Shown: positions 9,346-18,619, numbered from the stretch's first letter. The stretch: 64,000 nt of DNA from Amycolatopsis deserti (GCF_014653945.1 NZ_BNAU01000006.1:310001-374000), one strand, 5' to 3'. A program made the numbers and translations. Notes: generated from the sequence alone by a model not told the origin.

Positions 9346-9382
9346 CGGGCCCCGGTCGTCCCCCGCGGACGGCCGGGGCCCG
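9346..9382 (+). terminator. Hairpin terminator after the dynamin/Asp-rich locus
   Basis: CGGGCCCCGG at 9346-9355 pairs with CCGGGGCCCG at 9373-9382 around a 17-nt loop. It lies 22 bp past the stop of the Asp-rich gene. No strong T-run follows. Confidence 0.65.
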
Positions 9383-9684
9383 ACCGCGTTTCCGGGCAAA
9401 TCGCCCACCCCCGGATATCAGCAAGATCACGGGCGAGCCGAAGAACTTTCTCCGCTACGCCGGTTCAGCGATATCTGAATCGATTCCCTGATCGTTCTTG
9501 TGAGAGAACCGACAGGTCAGGCCTCGGTTACCTGCCGTCCATCCGGCTACCCTCGGGGAATCCCAGTATTTCCAGCACACCGGTAGGGCAGCCGGTGTGC
9601 GAAGCCATTCGGTCGCCGGCGACGGAGCGCTTTCCCGGACGAGATTCCGGGCGGGCGTTCCTGCCGTCGAAGTCAGGAGAAGGA
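9383..9684 (+). other. Upstream region of pckG, no gene seen
   Basis: About 300 bp between the hairpin and the pckG start. It is locally less GC-rich (around 9450-9500), as expected for a promoter. The pckG frame is open back to 9595, but codons there do not look like the PEPCK N-terminus. I cannot assign a specific -10/-35 or operator. Confidence 0.4.
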
Positions 9685-11511
9685 ATGACTGCAGTAGCCA
9701 TCCCGGGACTGGACAAGGCGCCGACGTCGCACAGCGGTGTGCTTGCGTGGGTACGGGAGGTCGCCGAGCTGACCACCCCTGACCGAGTGGTGTGGTGCGA
9801 CGGCTCCGACGAGGAAGCCGAGCGCATCAACAACGAGCTGGTCGAGGCCGGCACGTTCGTCCCGTTGACGGCGAAGCCGAACTCCTTCTGGGCCGCTTCG
9901 GACCCCAGCGACGTCGCGCGGGTCGAGGAGCGGACCTTCATCTGTTCCGAAAAGGAAGAAGACGCCGGGCCGACCAACAACTGGATGCACCCGGACGAGA
10001 TGAAGGCGACCATGACCGAGCTCTACCGGGGCTGCATGCGTGGTCGGACGATGTACGTCATCCCGTTCTGCATGGGCCCGCTCGGCGACGAGAACCCCAA
10101 GCTGGGCATCGAGGTCACCGACTTCGCCTACGTCGTGGCGTCGATGCGGGTGATGACCCGCATGGGCACCAAGGCGCTGGAGAAGTTCGTCACCGAGGAC
10201 GGCACGGAGCGCGAGTTCGTGCCCGCCCTGCACTCGGTCGGCAAGCCGCTGGAGCCGGGCGAGAAGGACGTGCCGTGGCCGTGCAACGACACGAAGTACA
10301 TCTCGCACTTCCCGGAGAGCCGGACGATCTGGAGCTACGGCTCGGGCTACGGCGGCAACTCGCTGCTGGGCAAGAAGTGCTACTCGCTGCGCATCGCCTC
10401 CGTCATGGCCCGTGACGAAGGCTGGCTCGCCGAGCACATGCTGATCCTCAAGCTGATCTCGCCGGAGAACAAGGCCTACTACGTGGCGGCCGCGTTCCCG
10501 AGCGCGTGCGGCAAGACCAACCTCGCGATGCTGCAGCCGACCATCCCGGGCTGGCGCGCCGAGACCATCGGTGACGACATCGCGTGGATGCGGTTCGGCG
10601 AGGACGGCCGCCTGTACGCGATCAACCCCGAGTTCGGCCTGTTCGGTGTCGCGCCCGGCACCGGCGAGAAGACCAACCCGGTGGCGATGAAGACCATCGA
10701 GGCGGGCAACACCGTCTTCACCAACGTCGCGCTGACCGACGACGGCGACGTGTGGTGGGAGGGCATGACCAAGGAGCCGCCGGCGCACCTGACCGACTGG
10801 AAGGGCCGCGACTGGACCCCCGAGTCGGACGAGCCGGCCGCGCACCCGAACTCGCGGTTCTGCACCCCGATCGCGCAGGTCCCGACGCTGGCGCCGGAGT
10901 GGGACGACCCGAAGGGCGTGCCGATCTCGGCCATCCTGTTCGGTGGCCGCCGCGCCACCACGGTCCCGCTGGTGACCGAGGCCCGCGACTGGCAGCACGG
11001 CGTGTTCATGGGCGCCACCATGTCGTCGGAGAAGACCGCGGCCGCGGCAGGCAAGGTCGGCGAGGTGCGCCGCGACCCGATGGCGATGCTGCCGTTCCTC
11101 GGCTACCACGCCGGTGCGTACTTCCAGCACTGGCTGGACACCGGCAAGAACGCCGACGCCGGCAAGCTGCCGCGGATCTTCTACGTGAACTGGTTCCGCC
11201 GCGGCGACGACAAGCGGTTCCTGTGGCCGGGCTTCGGTGAGAACTCGCGGGTGCTCAAGTGGATCGTCGAGCGCCTCGAGGGCAAGGCCGGTGCCGTGGA
11301 GACCCCGGTCGGCCTGGTGCCGCGCGCCGAGGACCTCGACCTCGAGGGCATCGCCGAGCCGATCGAGGACGTCCAGGAGTCGCTCGCGGTCAAGCCCGAG
11401 GAGTGGCGCCAGGAGATCCCGCTGATCGAGGAGTGGTTCGCCAAGATCGGCGACCGGGTGCCCTCCAGCCTGCACGACGAGCTGGCGGCGCTGAAGCAGC
11501 GTCTCGGCTGA
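9685..11511 (+). CDS. pckG: Phosphoenolpyruvate carboxykinase (GTP)
   Basis: A 608-residue enzyme, the normal length for GTP-type PEPCK. It converts oxaloacetate + GTP to PEP + GDP + CO2, the entry to gluconeogenesis. The kinase P-loop region with catalytic Cys is FPSACGKTN near residue 273; also visible are the metal/substrate segment [16 protein letters not shown] and an NWFRRGDD segment. Start ATG 9685 ([13 protein letters not shown]) follows AGGAG by five bases. It is monocistronic: a strong terminator follows at 11528. Confidence 0.97.
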   Translation: MTAVAIPGLDKAPTSHSGVLAWVREVAELTTPDRVVWCDGSDEEAERINNELVEAGTFVPLTAKPNSFWAASDPSDVARVEERTFICSEKEEDAGPTNNWMHPDEMKATMTELYRGCMRGRTMYVIPFCMGPLGDENPKLGIEVTDFAYVVASMRVMTRMGTKALEKFVTEDGTEREFVPALHSVGKPLEPGEKDVPWPCNDTKYISHFPESRTIWSYGSGYGGNSLLGKKCYSLRIASVMARDEGWLAEHMLILKLISPENKAYYVAAAFPSACGKTNLAMLQPTIPGWRAETIGDDIAWMRFGEDGRLYAINPEFGLFGVAPGTGEKTNPVAMKTIEAGNTVFTNVALTDDGDVWWEGMTKEPPAHLTDWKGRDWTPESDEPAAHPNSRFCTPIAQVPTLAPEWDDPKGVPISAILFGGRRATTVPLVTEARDWQHGVFMGATMSSEKTAAAAGKVGEVRRDPMAMLPFLGYHAGAYFQHWLDTGKNADAGKLPRIFYVNWFRRGDDKRFLWPGFGENSRVLKWIVERLEGKAGAVETPVGLVPRAEDLDLEGIAEPIEDVQESLAVKPEEWRQEIPLIEEWFAKIGDRVPSSLHDELAALKQRLG

Positions 11512-11527
11512 TCGCCTGACGCGAACA

Positions 11528-11570
11528 CGGGAGGCCACCCCTGGCGAGGGGGTGGCCTCCCGTGCTTTTG
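11528..11570 (+). terminator. Rho-independent terminator of pckG
   Basis: A perfect 14-bp stem (CGGGAGGCCACCCC at 11528-11541, complement at 11549-11562) is followed by TGCTTTTG. A classic intrinsic terminator 17 bp past the pckG stop. Confidence 0.9.
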
Positions 11571-11577
11571 TCGGACC

Positions 11578-12441
11578 ATGCTGGGGATGCGGTTCGGCGT
11601 GAACATGATGGAGCCCGGGACGCGGGCGGAGTTCGTGGACAAGGTCCGGCGGGCCGAGGATCTCGGGTTCGACGTCGTGACCGTGGCCGACCACCTGGGG
11701 ATGCCGGCGCCGTTCCCGGCGCTGGCGCTCGCGGCGGAGGCGACTTCCCGAGTGCGGCTGGGCACCTTCGTGCTCAACGCGCCCTTCTACCACCCCGCCG
11801 TGCTGGCGCGGGACGTCGCGACCACCGACCAGTACTGCGACGGCCGTCTGGAACTCGGCCTCGGCGCGGGGTACGTGCGCGAGGAGTTCGAGGCGGCCGG
11901 GCTGCCGTGGCCCGGGCGCCGGATCGACCACGTCGAGCGGACGGTCGTGGAGCTGCGCAAGCTGTTCGCCGACCCGGAGTACCAGCCGCGGCCGGCGCAG
12001 GACGGCGGACCGCCGCTGCTGCTGGGTGGCTGGGGTGACCGGATGTTGACGCTGGCCGCCGAGTACGCCGACACGATCGCGTTGACCGGGGCGCCCGCGG
12101 CGAAGGAGGGCGGGCTGGTCGGACTCGCCGACGCGGACGCGTTCGCGGAGCGGGTGGCGTTCGTGCGCTCCCGGCTGGGCGCGCGCGAAGCGGAGCTCAA
12201 CGTGCTGGTGCAGCTGGTCGTGGTGACCGACGACCGGCCCGCGGCGCTGGCCGACCTGCAGCGGTTCGCGCCGGAGATGCCTGTCGAGGCGATCGGTGAG
12301 CTGCCGACCCTGCTGGTGGGCTCGGTGCCGGAGATCGTCGCCCAGATCGAGCGGATCCGCGACCGGTTCGGGATCACGTACGTGTCGATCCTGGAGCGCA
12401 GCATGGCCGATTTCGCGCCAGTGCTGGAGCAGCTGAAGTAA
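11578..12441 (+). CDS. LLM-class F420-type oxidoreductase
   Basis: A 287-residue luciferase-like (beta/alpha)8 protein. Motifs include DVVTVADHLGMP, RVRLGTFVLNAPFYHP, GRLELGLGAGYVREEFEAAGLPWP and LLLGGWG. This subgroup in actinobacteria usually uses cofactor F420 rather than FMN; the substrate is unknown. ATG 11578 overlaps the pckG terminator tail, and ATG 11587 (MRFGVNMM) is an equally plausible start. Neither has a clear ribosome-binding site. Confidence 0.9.
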   Translation: MLGMRFGVNMMEPGTRAEFVDKVRRAEDLGFDVVTVADHLGMPAPFPALALAAEATSRVRLGTFVLNAPFYHPAVLARDVATTDQYCDGRLELGLGAGYVREEFEAAGLPWPGRRIDHVERTVVELRKLFADPEYQPRPAQDGGPPLLLGGWGDRMLTLAAEYADTIALTGAPAAKEGGLVGLADADAFAERVAFVRSRLGAREAELNVLVQLVVVTDDRPAALADLQRFAPEMPVEAIGELPTLLVGSVPEIVAQIERIRDRFGITYVSILERSMADFAPVLEQLK

Positions 12442-12504
12442 CCGCGAGTCCCACCCTCCGCGCCGCGAGTCCCCCGCTCCGCCGCGTGAGTCCCGCGCTC
12501 AGCC
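12442..12504. repeat. 21-bp tandem repeat, three imperfect copies
   Basis: GAGTCCC recurs at 12446, 12467 and 12488, exactly 21 bp apart. Each copy sits in the pattern CCGCG(T)GAGTCCC-x-C-x-CTC. The array fills the gap between the F420-type oxidoreductase and the convergent XRE gene and touches the XRE stop codon at 12499-12501. Confidence 0.7.
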
Positions 12505-12759
12505 GGTCGGTACGCCGGTGATCGCGTCCCGCAGGGCGTCCAGTGGTAGTCCGACCGCGTCCGCTAGCGCGACCACCGTGAAGAACGCCGGCGTGGGAAT
12601 CCGGCCGGTTTCGATCTTCCGCAGCGTTTCCACCGAGACCCCGGCTTCCAGCGCCACCTCGGCCATGCTGCGCGAACCCCGCGCGGCTCGCAGTGCGGCA
12701 CCGAGACGCTCGCCGCGTTCGCGTTCGGCTTCGGTCAGCGGGACTCGCACCATGTCCAC
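12499..12759 (-). CDS. Small XRE-family helix-turn-helix regulator
   Basis: An 86-residue protein with a single XRE/Cro-type DNA-binding domain covering residues 18-75 (SMAEVALEAGVSVETLRKIETGRIPTPAFFTVVALADAVG). The start is ATG 12759 or ATG 12753 (MVRVPLTEAERERGERLG). The upstream gap to the divergent small membrane protein holds a long perfect inverted repeat (12777-12816), a natural candidate for its operator. Confidence 0.88.
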   Translation of the reverse strand: MDMVRVPLTEAERERGERLGAALRAARGSRSMAEVALEAGVSVETLRKIETGRIPTPAFFTVVALADAVGLPLDALRDAITGVPTG

Positions 12760-12776
12760 AGTCTATCCGCCCACCT

Positions 12777-12816
12777 GTCCCCAGCCTGTGGACAACTCTG
12801 TGCACAGGCTGGGGAC
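12777..12816. promoter_or_regulatory. 14-bp hyphenated palindrome between divergent genes
   Basis: GTCCCCAGCCTGTG at 12777-12790 is perfectly complementary to 12803-12816 across a 12-nt spacer. It lies upstream of both the XRE regulator (starting 12759, leftward) and the small membrane protein (starting 12909). It could be an autoregulatory operator or an RNA hairpin. The overlapping 9-mer TGTGGACAA at 12787-12795 equals the complement of the actinobacterial DnaA-box consensus TTGTCCACA. Confidence 0.5.
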
Positions 12817-12908
12817 TACCAGAGAAAGTGGGCATGAAAACCGCCGGACCGGCAACTCTTCCGCTGTGTCGCACGTCTCAGTGGGTACCTGGCAGAGAGG
12901 AGGTCGTG

Positions 12909-13055
12909 ATGTTGCTGGCCGGCGGACTGATGTTCGTGTTGACCCTGGTCTACCTGGTCCTGTGCACCTGCACGGGCCGGTTCCGCGAACTCACCGAAGA
13001 ACTGGAGAACCCCGCCGAGAACGAGCCCGGCGGGGTCCTCGAGACGAAGAACTAG
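12909..13055 (+). CDS. Small single-pass membrane protein, 48 residues
   Basis: MLLAGGLMFVLTLVYLVLCT spans one membrane helix, followed by a short acidic tail (ELTEELENPAENEPG). An excellent AGGAGGT ribosome-binding site (12898-12904) precedes ATG 12909; GTG 12906 is also possible. The function is unknown. Its stop codon overlaps that of the convergent S33 peptidase gene in the palindrome CTAG at 13052-13055. Confidence 0.7.
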   Translation: MLLAGGLMFVLTLVYLVLCTCTGRFRELTEELENPAENEPGGVLETKN

Positions 13056-14644
13056 GCGGTCGGGTCGGGCAGCGGCATACCAGGCAGCGTCTGGTCCCGC
13101 GGCACCACCCCGTCCACGAGGAAGTCCTCCACAACCTTGTCCACCGCCGCGTTGCCCCCGGCGTAGATCCCGTGGTCGCCCTCGCCGGTCACGGTGATCA
13201 TGCGAGAACCCTGGAACGCGCGGTGCGCGCGCTCGGCGCCCTCGATCGGCGTCGCCGGGTCGTGCGTCGACTGCACCATCAGCACCGGCGGGACACCCCG
13301 CCCGTCGAGGACCGGCAGCGGCTCCGGCTTGTTCTTCCAGAAGATGCACGGCTGGATCAGCCAGCCCCAGCCCAGCAGCGGGTACTGCGGCCCCAGCTGC
13401 GCGGACTGCCGCACCGCCGTGTTCCGGTTGCCGAACCACGGCCCCTCGTTGCAGGGGATCGTCCAGAAGCTCGCGTCGTAGGCGTCGTCGTAGTCGCTCG
13501 GCACCATCAGCGGCTGCGGTCCGACCGCGTCGGTCACGGCCTTCACCTGGTCCAGCAGTGCCGTCCGCTGCTGCGCCGACGCGGTGCCCTGGGTCAGGTT
13601 CCGCACGTTGACCAGGTAGTCGGCCAGCTCCGGGAAGTACCGCTTGTTGTACAGCTCGGAGGCGATGAACGAGTCCAGCGCGTTGGCCGACAGCTTGATG
13701 CCGTCGACCTCCACCGGGTTCCGCGTCAGCGCGTACCGCACCTGCTCATACGTCTGCCGGGCCATCTCGGCGGTCGTGCCGAAGTGGTAGCGGCTGTCGT
13801 AGGACGCCATCCACGGCAGGAAGTCCTCGCGCCAGCGCCGCTCGAAGCCCAGCGGCTGCCAGTCGAACGACTTCTGCCAGGTGGTGGTGAACTCGGTGTT
13901 CGAGTCGAGCACGAACTTGCCGGTCCGGTTCGGGAAGGCCTGCGCGTAGTGCGCGCCCATCCAGGTGCCCGCCGAGTACCCGACCCAGTTGATCTTCTGC
14001 CGCTTCAGCAGCACGCGCAGCAGGTCGAGGTCGTTGATCGTCTGCCGGGTGTTGATGAACGGCCCGAGCTCGCCCGACTTCACCTGGCACGAGTCGGCCG
14101 CGTACTCGGTGGCGTCCAGGATCAGCTTCAGGTTCTCCCGGCTGCGGTCCCGCGGGTCCAGGTCGCCGCCGGTGCCGATCGCTCCACCGCAGGTGATGTT
14201 CGTGCTCTTGCCGGTGCCGCGCGGGTCGAACCCGATGATGTCCTGGTGCTCCCGCACCCGGGTCTGGTTGCGCAGCCGCGCGGCGAACATCCGGCCTGGC
14301 GCACCCGGCCCGCCCGGGTTCACGAACGTGCTTTCCGTCGCCTCGCCGGTCGCCTTGAGCCGGCTGACCGCGATCGTCACGTCGATGCCCTGGTTGGGCG
14401 CCGACCAGTCGCGCGGCGAGGAGTAGGTCGCGCATTCGATGCCCTCGGCGCCGGCCGGCGGGGTCTGCCCCGACAGCTCGTCCGTGGTGCAGGTGTGCCA
14501 GTCCAGCGTCTGCTGCGCGTAGCGATCCGGGATGCCGGTCGAGTTCAGCGCGGGTGCGGCCGGTGCCGCGATCGCTGGTGTGCCCGCCGCCAGCAGGGTG
14601 CCGGCCAGAGCCGGGATCACCACCGCCCAGCGCGTCCGTGTCAT
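13052..14644 (-). CDS. Secreted S33-family peptidase/alpha-beta hydrolase
   Basis: A 530-residue protein like Streptomyces tripeptidyl aminopeptidases (SlpD/SlpE/Tap). The Sec signal (MTRTRWAVVIPALAGTLLAAG, Ala-rich cleavage zone) sets the start at ATG 14644; the frame continues open to 14806 without support. The nucleophile Ser is in GYSAGTW (about residue 222), and the C-terminal TAP-like part supplies STHDPATP (Asp) and GEGDHGIY (His). Predicted to release N-terminal tripeptides outside the cell. Confidence 0.92.
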   Translation of the reverse strand: MTRTRWAVVIPALAGTLLAAGTPAIAAPAAPALNSTGIPDRYAQQTLDWHTCTTDELSGQTPPAGAEGIECATYSSPRDWSAPNQGIDVTIAVSRLKATGEATESTFVNPGGPGAPGRMFAARLRNQTRVREHQDIIGFDPRGTGKSTNITCGGAIGTGGDLDPRDRSRENLKLILDATEYAADSCQVKSGELGPFINTRQTINDLDLLRVLLKRQKINWVGYSAGTWMGAHYAQAFPNRTGKFVLDSNTEFTTTWQKSFDWQPLGFERRWREDFLPWMASYDSRYHFGTTAEMARQTYEQVRYALTRNPVEVDGIKLSANALDSFIASELYNKRYFPELADYLVNVRNLTQGTASAQQRTALLDQVKAVTDAVGPQPLMVPSDYDDAYDASFWTIPCNEGPWFGNRNTAVRQSAQLGPQYPLLGWGWLIQPCIFWKNKPEPLPVLDGRGVPPVLMVQSTHDPATPIEGAERAHRAFQGSRMITVTGEGDHGIYAGGNAAVDKVVEDFLVDGVVPRDQTLPGMPLPDPTA

Positions 14645-14835
14645 GCTCGCCCCTTCGTCACTGCCCGCAACCGCGTGCGTACGCCGCGGCGGCTCATTCA
14701 TATCGGTCGCACCGAACGCCGGGCAACCTGCCTTCGTCGGGTGTCGCCGGCGATCAAATCGATATAGAGGGAGCGTGACGACCGGTGGTCCAGGACTTAA
14801 GGTCAACCCGCCCTATCCCGTTCAAGTGAGGTCAC

Positions 14836-15114
14836 ATGTCTGGCAAAGCCGCCGGGAAGGTCACCGGGCTCCAGATCAGCCCGTGGAACCTGGTCCTGCT
14901 GATACCGCTGCTGATGCTCGTCACGCCGTGGTTCAACTTCGACAAGCCGAGAGTGCTGGGGCTGCCGTTCTTCTACTGGTACCAGTTCCTCTTCGTGTTC
15001 GTCGGTGTGATCTCCGTGGCGATCGTCTACGTCATGACCAAGGACAAGCCCGTCGTGAAGGGCAAGCCGGACCGGCTCGCCGCCGAGGAGCTGGACGAGG
15101 GTGAGAAGCGATGA
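14836..15114 (+). CDS. DUF3311 small membrane subunit of a symporter
   Basis: 92 residues with two membrane helices (about 18-35 and 47-68) and a basic then acidic tail. DUF3311 proteins typically precede sodium:solute symporters and are thought to be accessory subunits. The stop overlaps the symporter ATG (ATGA at 15111-15114), so the two are translationally coupled. Confidence 0.88.
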   Translation: MSGKAAGKVTGLQISPWNLVLLIPLLMLVTPWFNFDKPRVLGLPFFYWYQFLFVFVGVISVAIVYVMTKDKPVVKGKPDRLAAEELDEGEKR

Positions 15115-16790
15115 CTCTGGCACAGGCGCCCGGCAGCGGTCTGCAGTGGACCGAGCTGAGCATCTTCATCGTGCTGTTCCTGCTGGTCAGCGTGATGGGT
15201 TTCGTCGCGTCCCGCTGGCGGGCGGCGGCCTCGCTGGACCACCTCGACGAGTGGGGTCTGGGCGGCCGCAAGTTCGGCTCGTGGATCACCTGGTTCCTCG
15301 TCGGTGGTGACCTGTACACCGCCTACACGTTCGTGGCCGTGCCCGCGCTGGTGTTCGGCGCCGGCGCGCTGGGCTTCTACGCCCTGCCCTACACCGTGAT
15401 CCTGTACCCGATCGTCTTCCTGCCCGCGCTGCGGATGTGGTCGGTGTCCCGCTCGCGTGGCTACGTGACGCCGGCCGACTTCGTGCGCGGCCGCTACGGC
15501 TCGCCGACCCTGGCGCTGCTGATCGCGATCACCGGCATCGTCGCGACCATGCCCTACATCGCCCTGCAGCTGGTCGGCCTGGAAGCGGTGCTGCGGACGA
15601 TGGGTCTCAACGGCGGTGGCATCGCCGGTCACCTGCCGCTGCTGATCGCGTTCCTGGTGCTCGCGCTCTACACCTACCAGTCCGGCCTCCGGGCGCCGGC
15701 GTTGATCGCGTTCGTCAAGGACGGCCTGATCTACATCGTCATCCTGGTCGCGGTGTTCTACCTGCCGTCCAAGCTGGGCGGCTGGTCGCACATCTTCGAC
15801 ACCAGCGCGCAGGCGCTGTCGCAGCCGAACCCGAACACGGGGAAGCCGAAGGGCTCGATCGTGCTGACCGGGACCAACCAGCTGCAGTACATCACCCTGG
15901 CGCTGGGCTCGGCGCTGGCGCTGTTCCTGTACCCGCACTCGCTCACGGGTGTGCTCGCCTCGCGCGGCCGCAACGTGATCAAGCGGAACATGATCGCGCT
16001 GCCCGCCTACTCACTGCTGCTGGGCCTGCTCGCGTTGCTCGGCTACGTCGCGCTGACCGCGGGCGTCAAGCCGATCACCAACGCGGCCACCGGCAACGCC
16101 GACTCCAACACCGTGGTGCCGGTGCTGTTCGACACGCAGTTCCCGTCGTGGTTCGCGGGCATCGCGTTCGCCGCGATCGGCATCGGGGCGCTGGTGCCCG
16201 CCGCGATCATGTCGATCGCCGCGGCGAACCTGTGGACCCGCAACATCTACAAGGAGTACCTGAAGCGGGACGCCAGCCCGGCGCAGGAGGCCAAGCAGGC
16301 CAAGATCGCGTCGCTGGTCGTGAAGTTCGGCGCGGTCGCGTTCATCCTGTTCATCGACCCGCAGTTCTCGATCGACCTGCAGCTGATCGGCGGTGTGCTG
16401 ATCCTGCAGACGCTGCCGGCGGTGGCGATCGCCCTGTACACGCGGTGGTTCCACCGGATCGGCCTGATCGCGGGCTGGGCCGTCGGCATGGTGTGGGGCA
16501 TCATCATGCTCTACAACATCCCGAACCCGAACACCAAGCGCGCTCACTTCGGTGGTTCGGCCCTGCCGCTGGACAAGCTGTCGATCTTCGGCTGGCACCC
16601 GTTCTCCGGCTCGGCGATCCAGATCTACCCCGGGTTCGTGGCGCTGATCGCGAACCTCGTGGTAGCCGTGATCGTGACGATCATCGCCCGCAGCCTAAAG
16701 GTGTTCAACGGAACCGACGACACCGAGGGCACCGACTACCACGCCGACGAGCACGACAAGGACCTGCGCCCGATCGGCGCGGCACACTAG
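15111..16790 (+). CDS. Sodium:solute symporter family protein (monocarboxylate type)
   Basis: A 559-residue SSS-family transporter with about 13 membrane helices. Features include the GGRKFGSWITWFLVGGDLYTAYTF segment near residue 50, RSRGYVTPADFVRGRYG, and the Na+-site-like helix ALVPAAIMSIAAANLWTRNIYKEY. Similar DUF3311-paired symporters move short-chain monocarboxylates such as acetate, propionate or pyruvate (family knowledge; substrate not proven here). It is followed after 9 bp by a peroxidase-related gene. Confidence 0.9.
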   Translation: MTLAQAPGSGLQWTELSIFIVLFLLVSVMGFVASRWRAAASLDHLDEWGLGGRKFGSWITWFLVGGDLYTAYTFVAVPALVFGAGALGFYALPYTVILYPIVFLPALRMWSVSRSRGYVTPADFVRGRYGSPTLALLIAITGIVATMPYIALQLVGLEAVLRTMGLNGGGIAGHLPLLIAFLVLALYTYQSGLRAPALIAFVKDGLIYIVILVAVFYLPSKLGGWSHIFDTSAQALSQPNPNTGKPKGSIVLTGTNQLQYITLALGSALALFLYPHSLTGVLASRGRNVIKRNMIALPAYSLLLGLLALLGYVALTAGVKPITNAATGNADSNTVVPVLFDTQFPSWFAGIAFAAIGIGALVPAAIMSIAAANLWTRNIYKEYLKRDASPAQEAKQAKIASLVVKFGAVAFILFIDPQFSIDLQLIGGVLILQTLPAVAIALYTRWFHRIGLIAGWAVGMVWGIIMLYNIPNPNTKRAHFGGSALPLDKLSIFGWHPFSGSAIQIYPGFVALIANLVVAVIVTIIARSLKVFNGTDDTEGTDYHADEHDKDLRPIGAAH

Positions 16791-16799
16791 GAGGAAACC

Positions 16800-17369
16800 G
16801 TGGACAGCCGGTTCGGTGTCACCGAGCTCGAAGACCTGCCCGAGGACCTGCGCGAGCGCATCGGCGTGATCGCGGAGAAATCGGGGTTCGTGCCGAACGT
16901 CTTCCGGGCGCTGGGGCACCGGCCGGCTGAACTGCGGGCCTTCCTCGACTACCACGACGCGCTCATGGAACGCACCGACGGCCTGAGCAAGGCCGAGCGG
17001 GAGCTGGTCGTGGTGGCGACGTCGGGGGCGAACCACTGCACCTACTGCGTGGTCGCCCACGGCGCGATCCTGCGGATCCGCAGCAAGGACCCGCAGCTGG
17101 CCGACCGGGTCGCCACGAACCCGTGGCAGGTCGAGCTGGACGAGCGGGGCCGCGCGATCGTCGACCTGGCGCTCGCGCTGGCCCGCGAGCCCGAGATGTT
17201 CGGCGAAGCCGATCTCGAAGCCGCGCGCAAGGCGGGGCTGACCGAGGACGAGATCTGGGACGTCGGCGCGATCACCGCGTTGTTCGCGATGTCCAACCGG
17301 CTGGCGCACCTGACCGCGCTGCGGCCGAACCCGGAGTTCTACACGATGGGCCGCGATCAGAAGCGGTAG
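16800..17369 (+). CDS. Peroxidase-related enzyme (AhpD/carboxymuconolactone decarboxylase fold)
   Basis: 189 residues with the AhpD active-site arrangement C-T-Y-C-x3-H at residues 80-87 and an upstream general acid (AERELVVVATSGANHC). This matches the group named 'uncharacterized peroxidase-related enzyme'. It starts at GTG 16800 after TAGGAGGAAACC and probably shares a transcript with the symporter. The last 13 bp overlap the convergent gene at 17357. Confidence 0.9.
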   Translation: MDSRFGVTELEDLPEDLRERIGVIAEKSGFVPNVFRALGHRPAELRAFLDYHDALMERTDGLSKAERELVVVATSGANHCTYCVVAHGAILRIRSKDPQLADRVATNPWQVELDERGRAIVDLALALAREPEMFGEADLEAARKAGLTEDEIWDVGAITALFAMSNRLAHLTALRPNPEFYTMGRDQKR

Positions 17370-17665
17370 AGCGATTCGTGCAGGTCGCGCTGGATCTCGT
17401 ACTTGCGGAGCAGGCGGCCGAGCAGCCGGGCCCACCACTTCGCCGGGTGCCGGTAGGCGCGCACCCACAGCGGCGGGATCCGGTCCGGGATGCGTGGATC
17501 GGCCTTCGGGCGGAACTTGTCGCCGGTGAGGACGACGGTCGGGTGCCCGCGCGGGCAGGCGGTGGTCACCGAGATGACGCCGGGCATCAGGTTGTGCACC
17601 CACTCCACCTCGTCGATGCCCATCAGGGTCCGGGTGTCGCAGGTTTCGCAGTAGACGACGAACAT
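17357..17665 (-). CDS. Hypothetical 102-residue protein with zinc-ribbon-like cysteines
   Basis: The N-terminus has C-E-T-C (residues 6-9) and later ACPRGHP, a possible Zn knuckle. The basic C-terminal half contains RHPAKWWARLLGRLLRKYEI. The family is not recognised. It lies 4 bp downstream of the MarR-GNAT stop in the same direction, so it is probably the second gene of that operon. Confidence 0.7.
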   Translation of the reverse strand: MFVVYCETCDTRTLMGIDEVEWVHNLMPGVISVTTACPRGHPTVVLTGDKFRPKADPRIPDRIPPLWVRAYRHPAKWWARLLGRLLRKYEIQRDLHESLYRF

Positions 17666-17669
17666 CGGG

Positions 17670-18599
17670 TCACAGCTCCCGCCGCCAGGTTTCGCCGACG
17701 AGGTCGTGTCCGAAGCTGTGGTGGGGTTGCGAGTCGACGAGTTCGAACCCCGCCCGCCGGTAGATGTGCCGCGCGGCGACCAGGACGTCGTTGGTCCACA
17801 GTTCCATCGCGGTGTAGCCGTGCGCCCGCGCGAAGGCCAGGCACTCGTCCACCAGGCGCTTGCCGACGCCGTGACCGCGGGCGTGCGGTTCGACGAGCAG
17901 CAGGCGCAGTTTCGCGGTCTTCTCGTCCGGGCCGCGCACGCAGAACACGCAGCCGACGCGTTCCCCGCCCAGCTCGGCGATCCACCCGGCCTCGCGGGCC
18001 GGGTCGTGGTGGTCGACGTAGTCGGCGATGATCCGGGCGACGAGGGCTTCGTAGGTGGCGTCCCAGCCGTACTCCTGGGCGTAGATCGCGCCGTTGCGCT
18101 GCACGACCCAGCCGAAGTCGCCGGGCCGCGGCGGGCGCAGCACGAGGGCCGGGGCGGGCTGGCGGTCGCCGACGAGGTGGCTGATCGTGCGCATGGACGT
18201 GACCAGGCGGTGCTGGTCGTCGTCGGTGAGGCGGCTCAGCAGCTCGCCGATCTGCTCGGTGGTGCGGTCCTCGAGGACCTGCTGCTCGGCCCGGCCGGCG
18301 TCGGTGAGCCGCACCAGCTGACGGCGGCCGTCGGTCTCGTGCCGCTCCCGGACGAGCAGGCCGCGACCTTCGAGGCGCGCGAGCAGGCGGCTGGCGTACC
18401 CCGGGTCCAGATCGAGGCGGCGTCGCAGCTCGGCGACCTCCGTGACGCCCTCCTGGGCGAGCTCGTAGAGCACCCGGGCCTCGCCGAGGCTGTAGTCGCT
18501 GCCGACGAGCCCTTCTTCGAGGACCCCGATGAGACCGGTGTAGAGCCGGTTGAAGGCCCGAACCTGTGTGACGCGGTCCCGGAGTGCCTGGTCGCTCAT
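17670..18599 (-). CDS. MarR-type regulator fused to a GNAT acetyltransferase
   Basis: 309 residues. Residues 1-145 are a MarR winged helix (ARVLYELAQEGVTEVAELRRRLDLDPGYASRLLARLEGRGLLVR). Residues 155-309 are a GNAT domain whose acetyl-CoA loop is VEPHARGHGVGKRLVDE. This two-domain family is common in actinobacteria; the acetylated substrate is unknown. ATG 18599 follows GAGGTGG. A small palindrome at 18620-18632 may be its autoregulatory site. Confidence 0.93.
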   Translation of the reverse strand: MSDQALRDRVTQVRAFNRLYTGLIGVLEEGLVGSDYSLGEARVLYELAQEGVTEVAELRRRLDLDPGYASRLLARLEGRGLLVRERHETDGRRQLVRLTDAGRAEQQVLEDRTTEQIGELLSRLTDDDQHRLVTSMRTISHLVGDRQPAPALVLRPPRPGDFGWVVQRNGAIYAQEYGWDATYEALVARIIADYVDHHDPAREAGWIAELGGERVGCVFCVRGPDEKTAKLRLLLVEPHARGHGVGKRLVDECLAFARAHGYTAMELWTNDVLVAARHIYRRAGFELVDSQPHHSFGHDLVGETWRREL

Positions 18600-18619
18600 T
18601 GACCACCTCAACAAACTCG

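Noticed and set aside
12787-12795. DnaA-box-like 9-mer as a sign of an origin
   Set aside because: One exact and one near match only, with no dnaA/dnaN genes or AT-rich unwinding region nearby.
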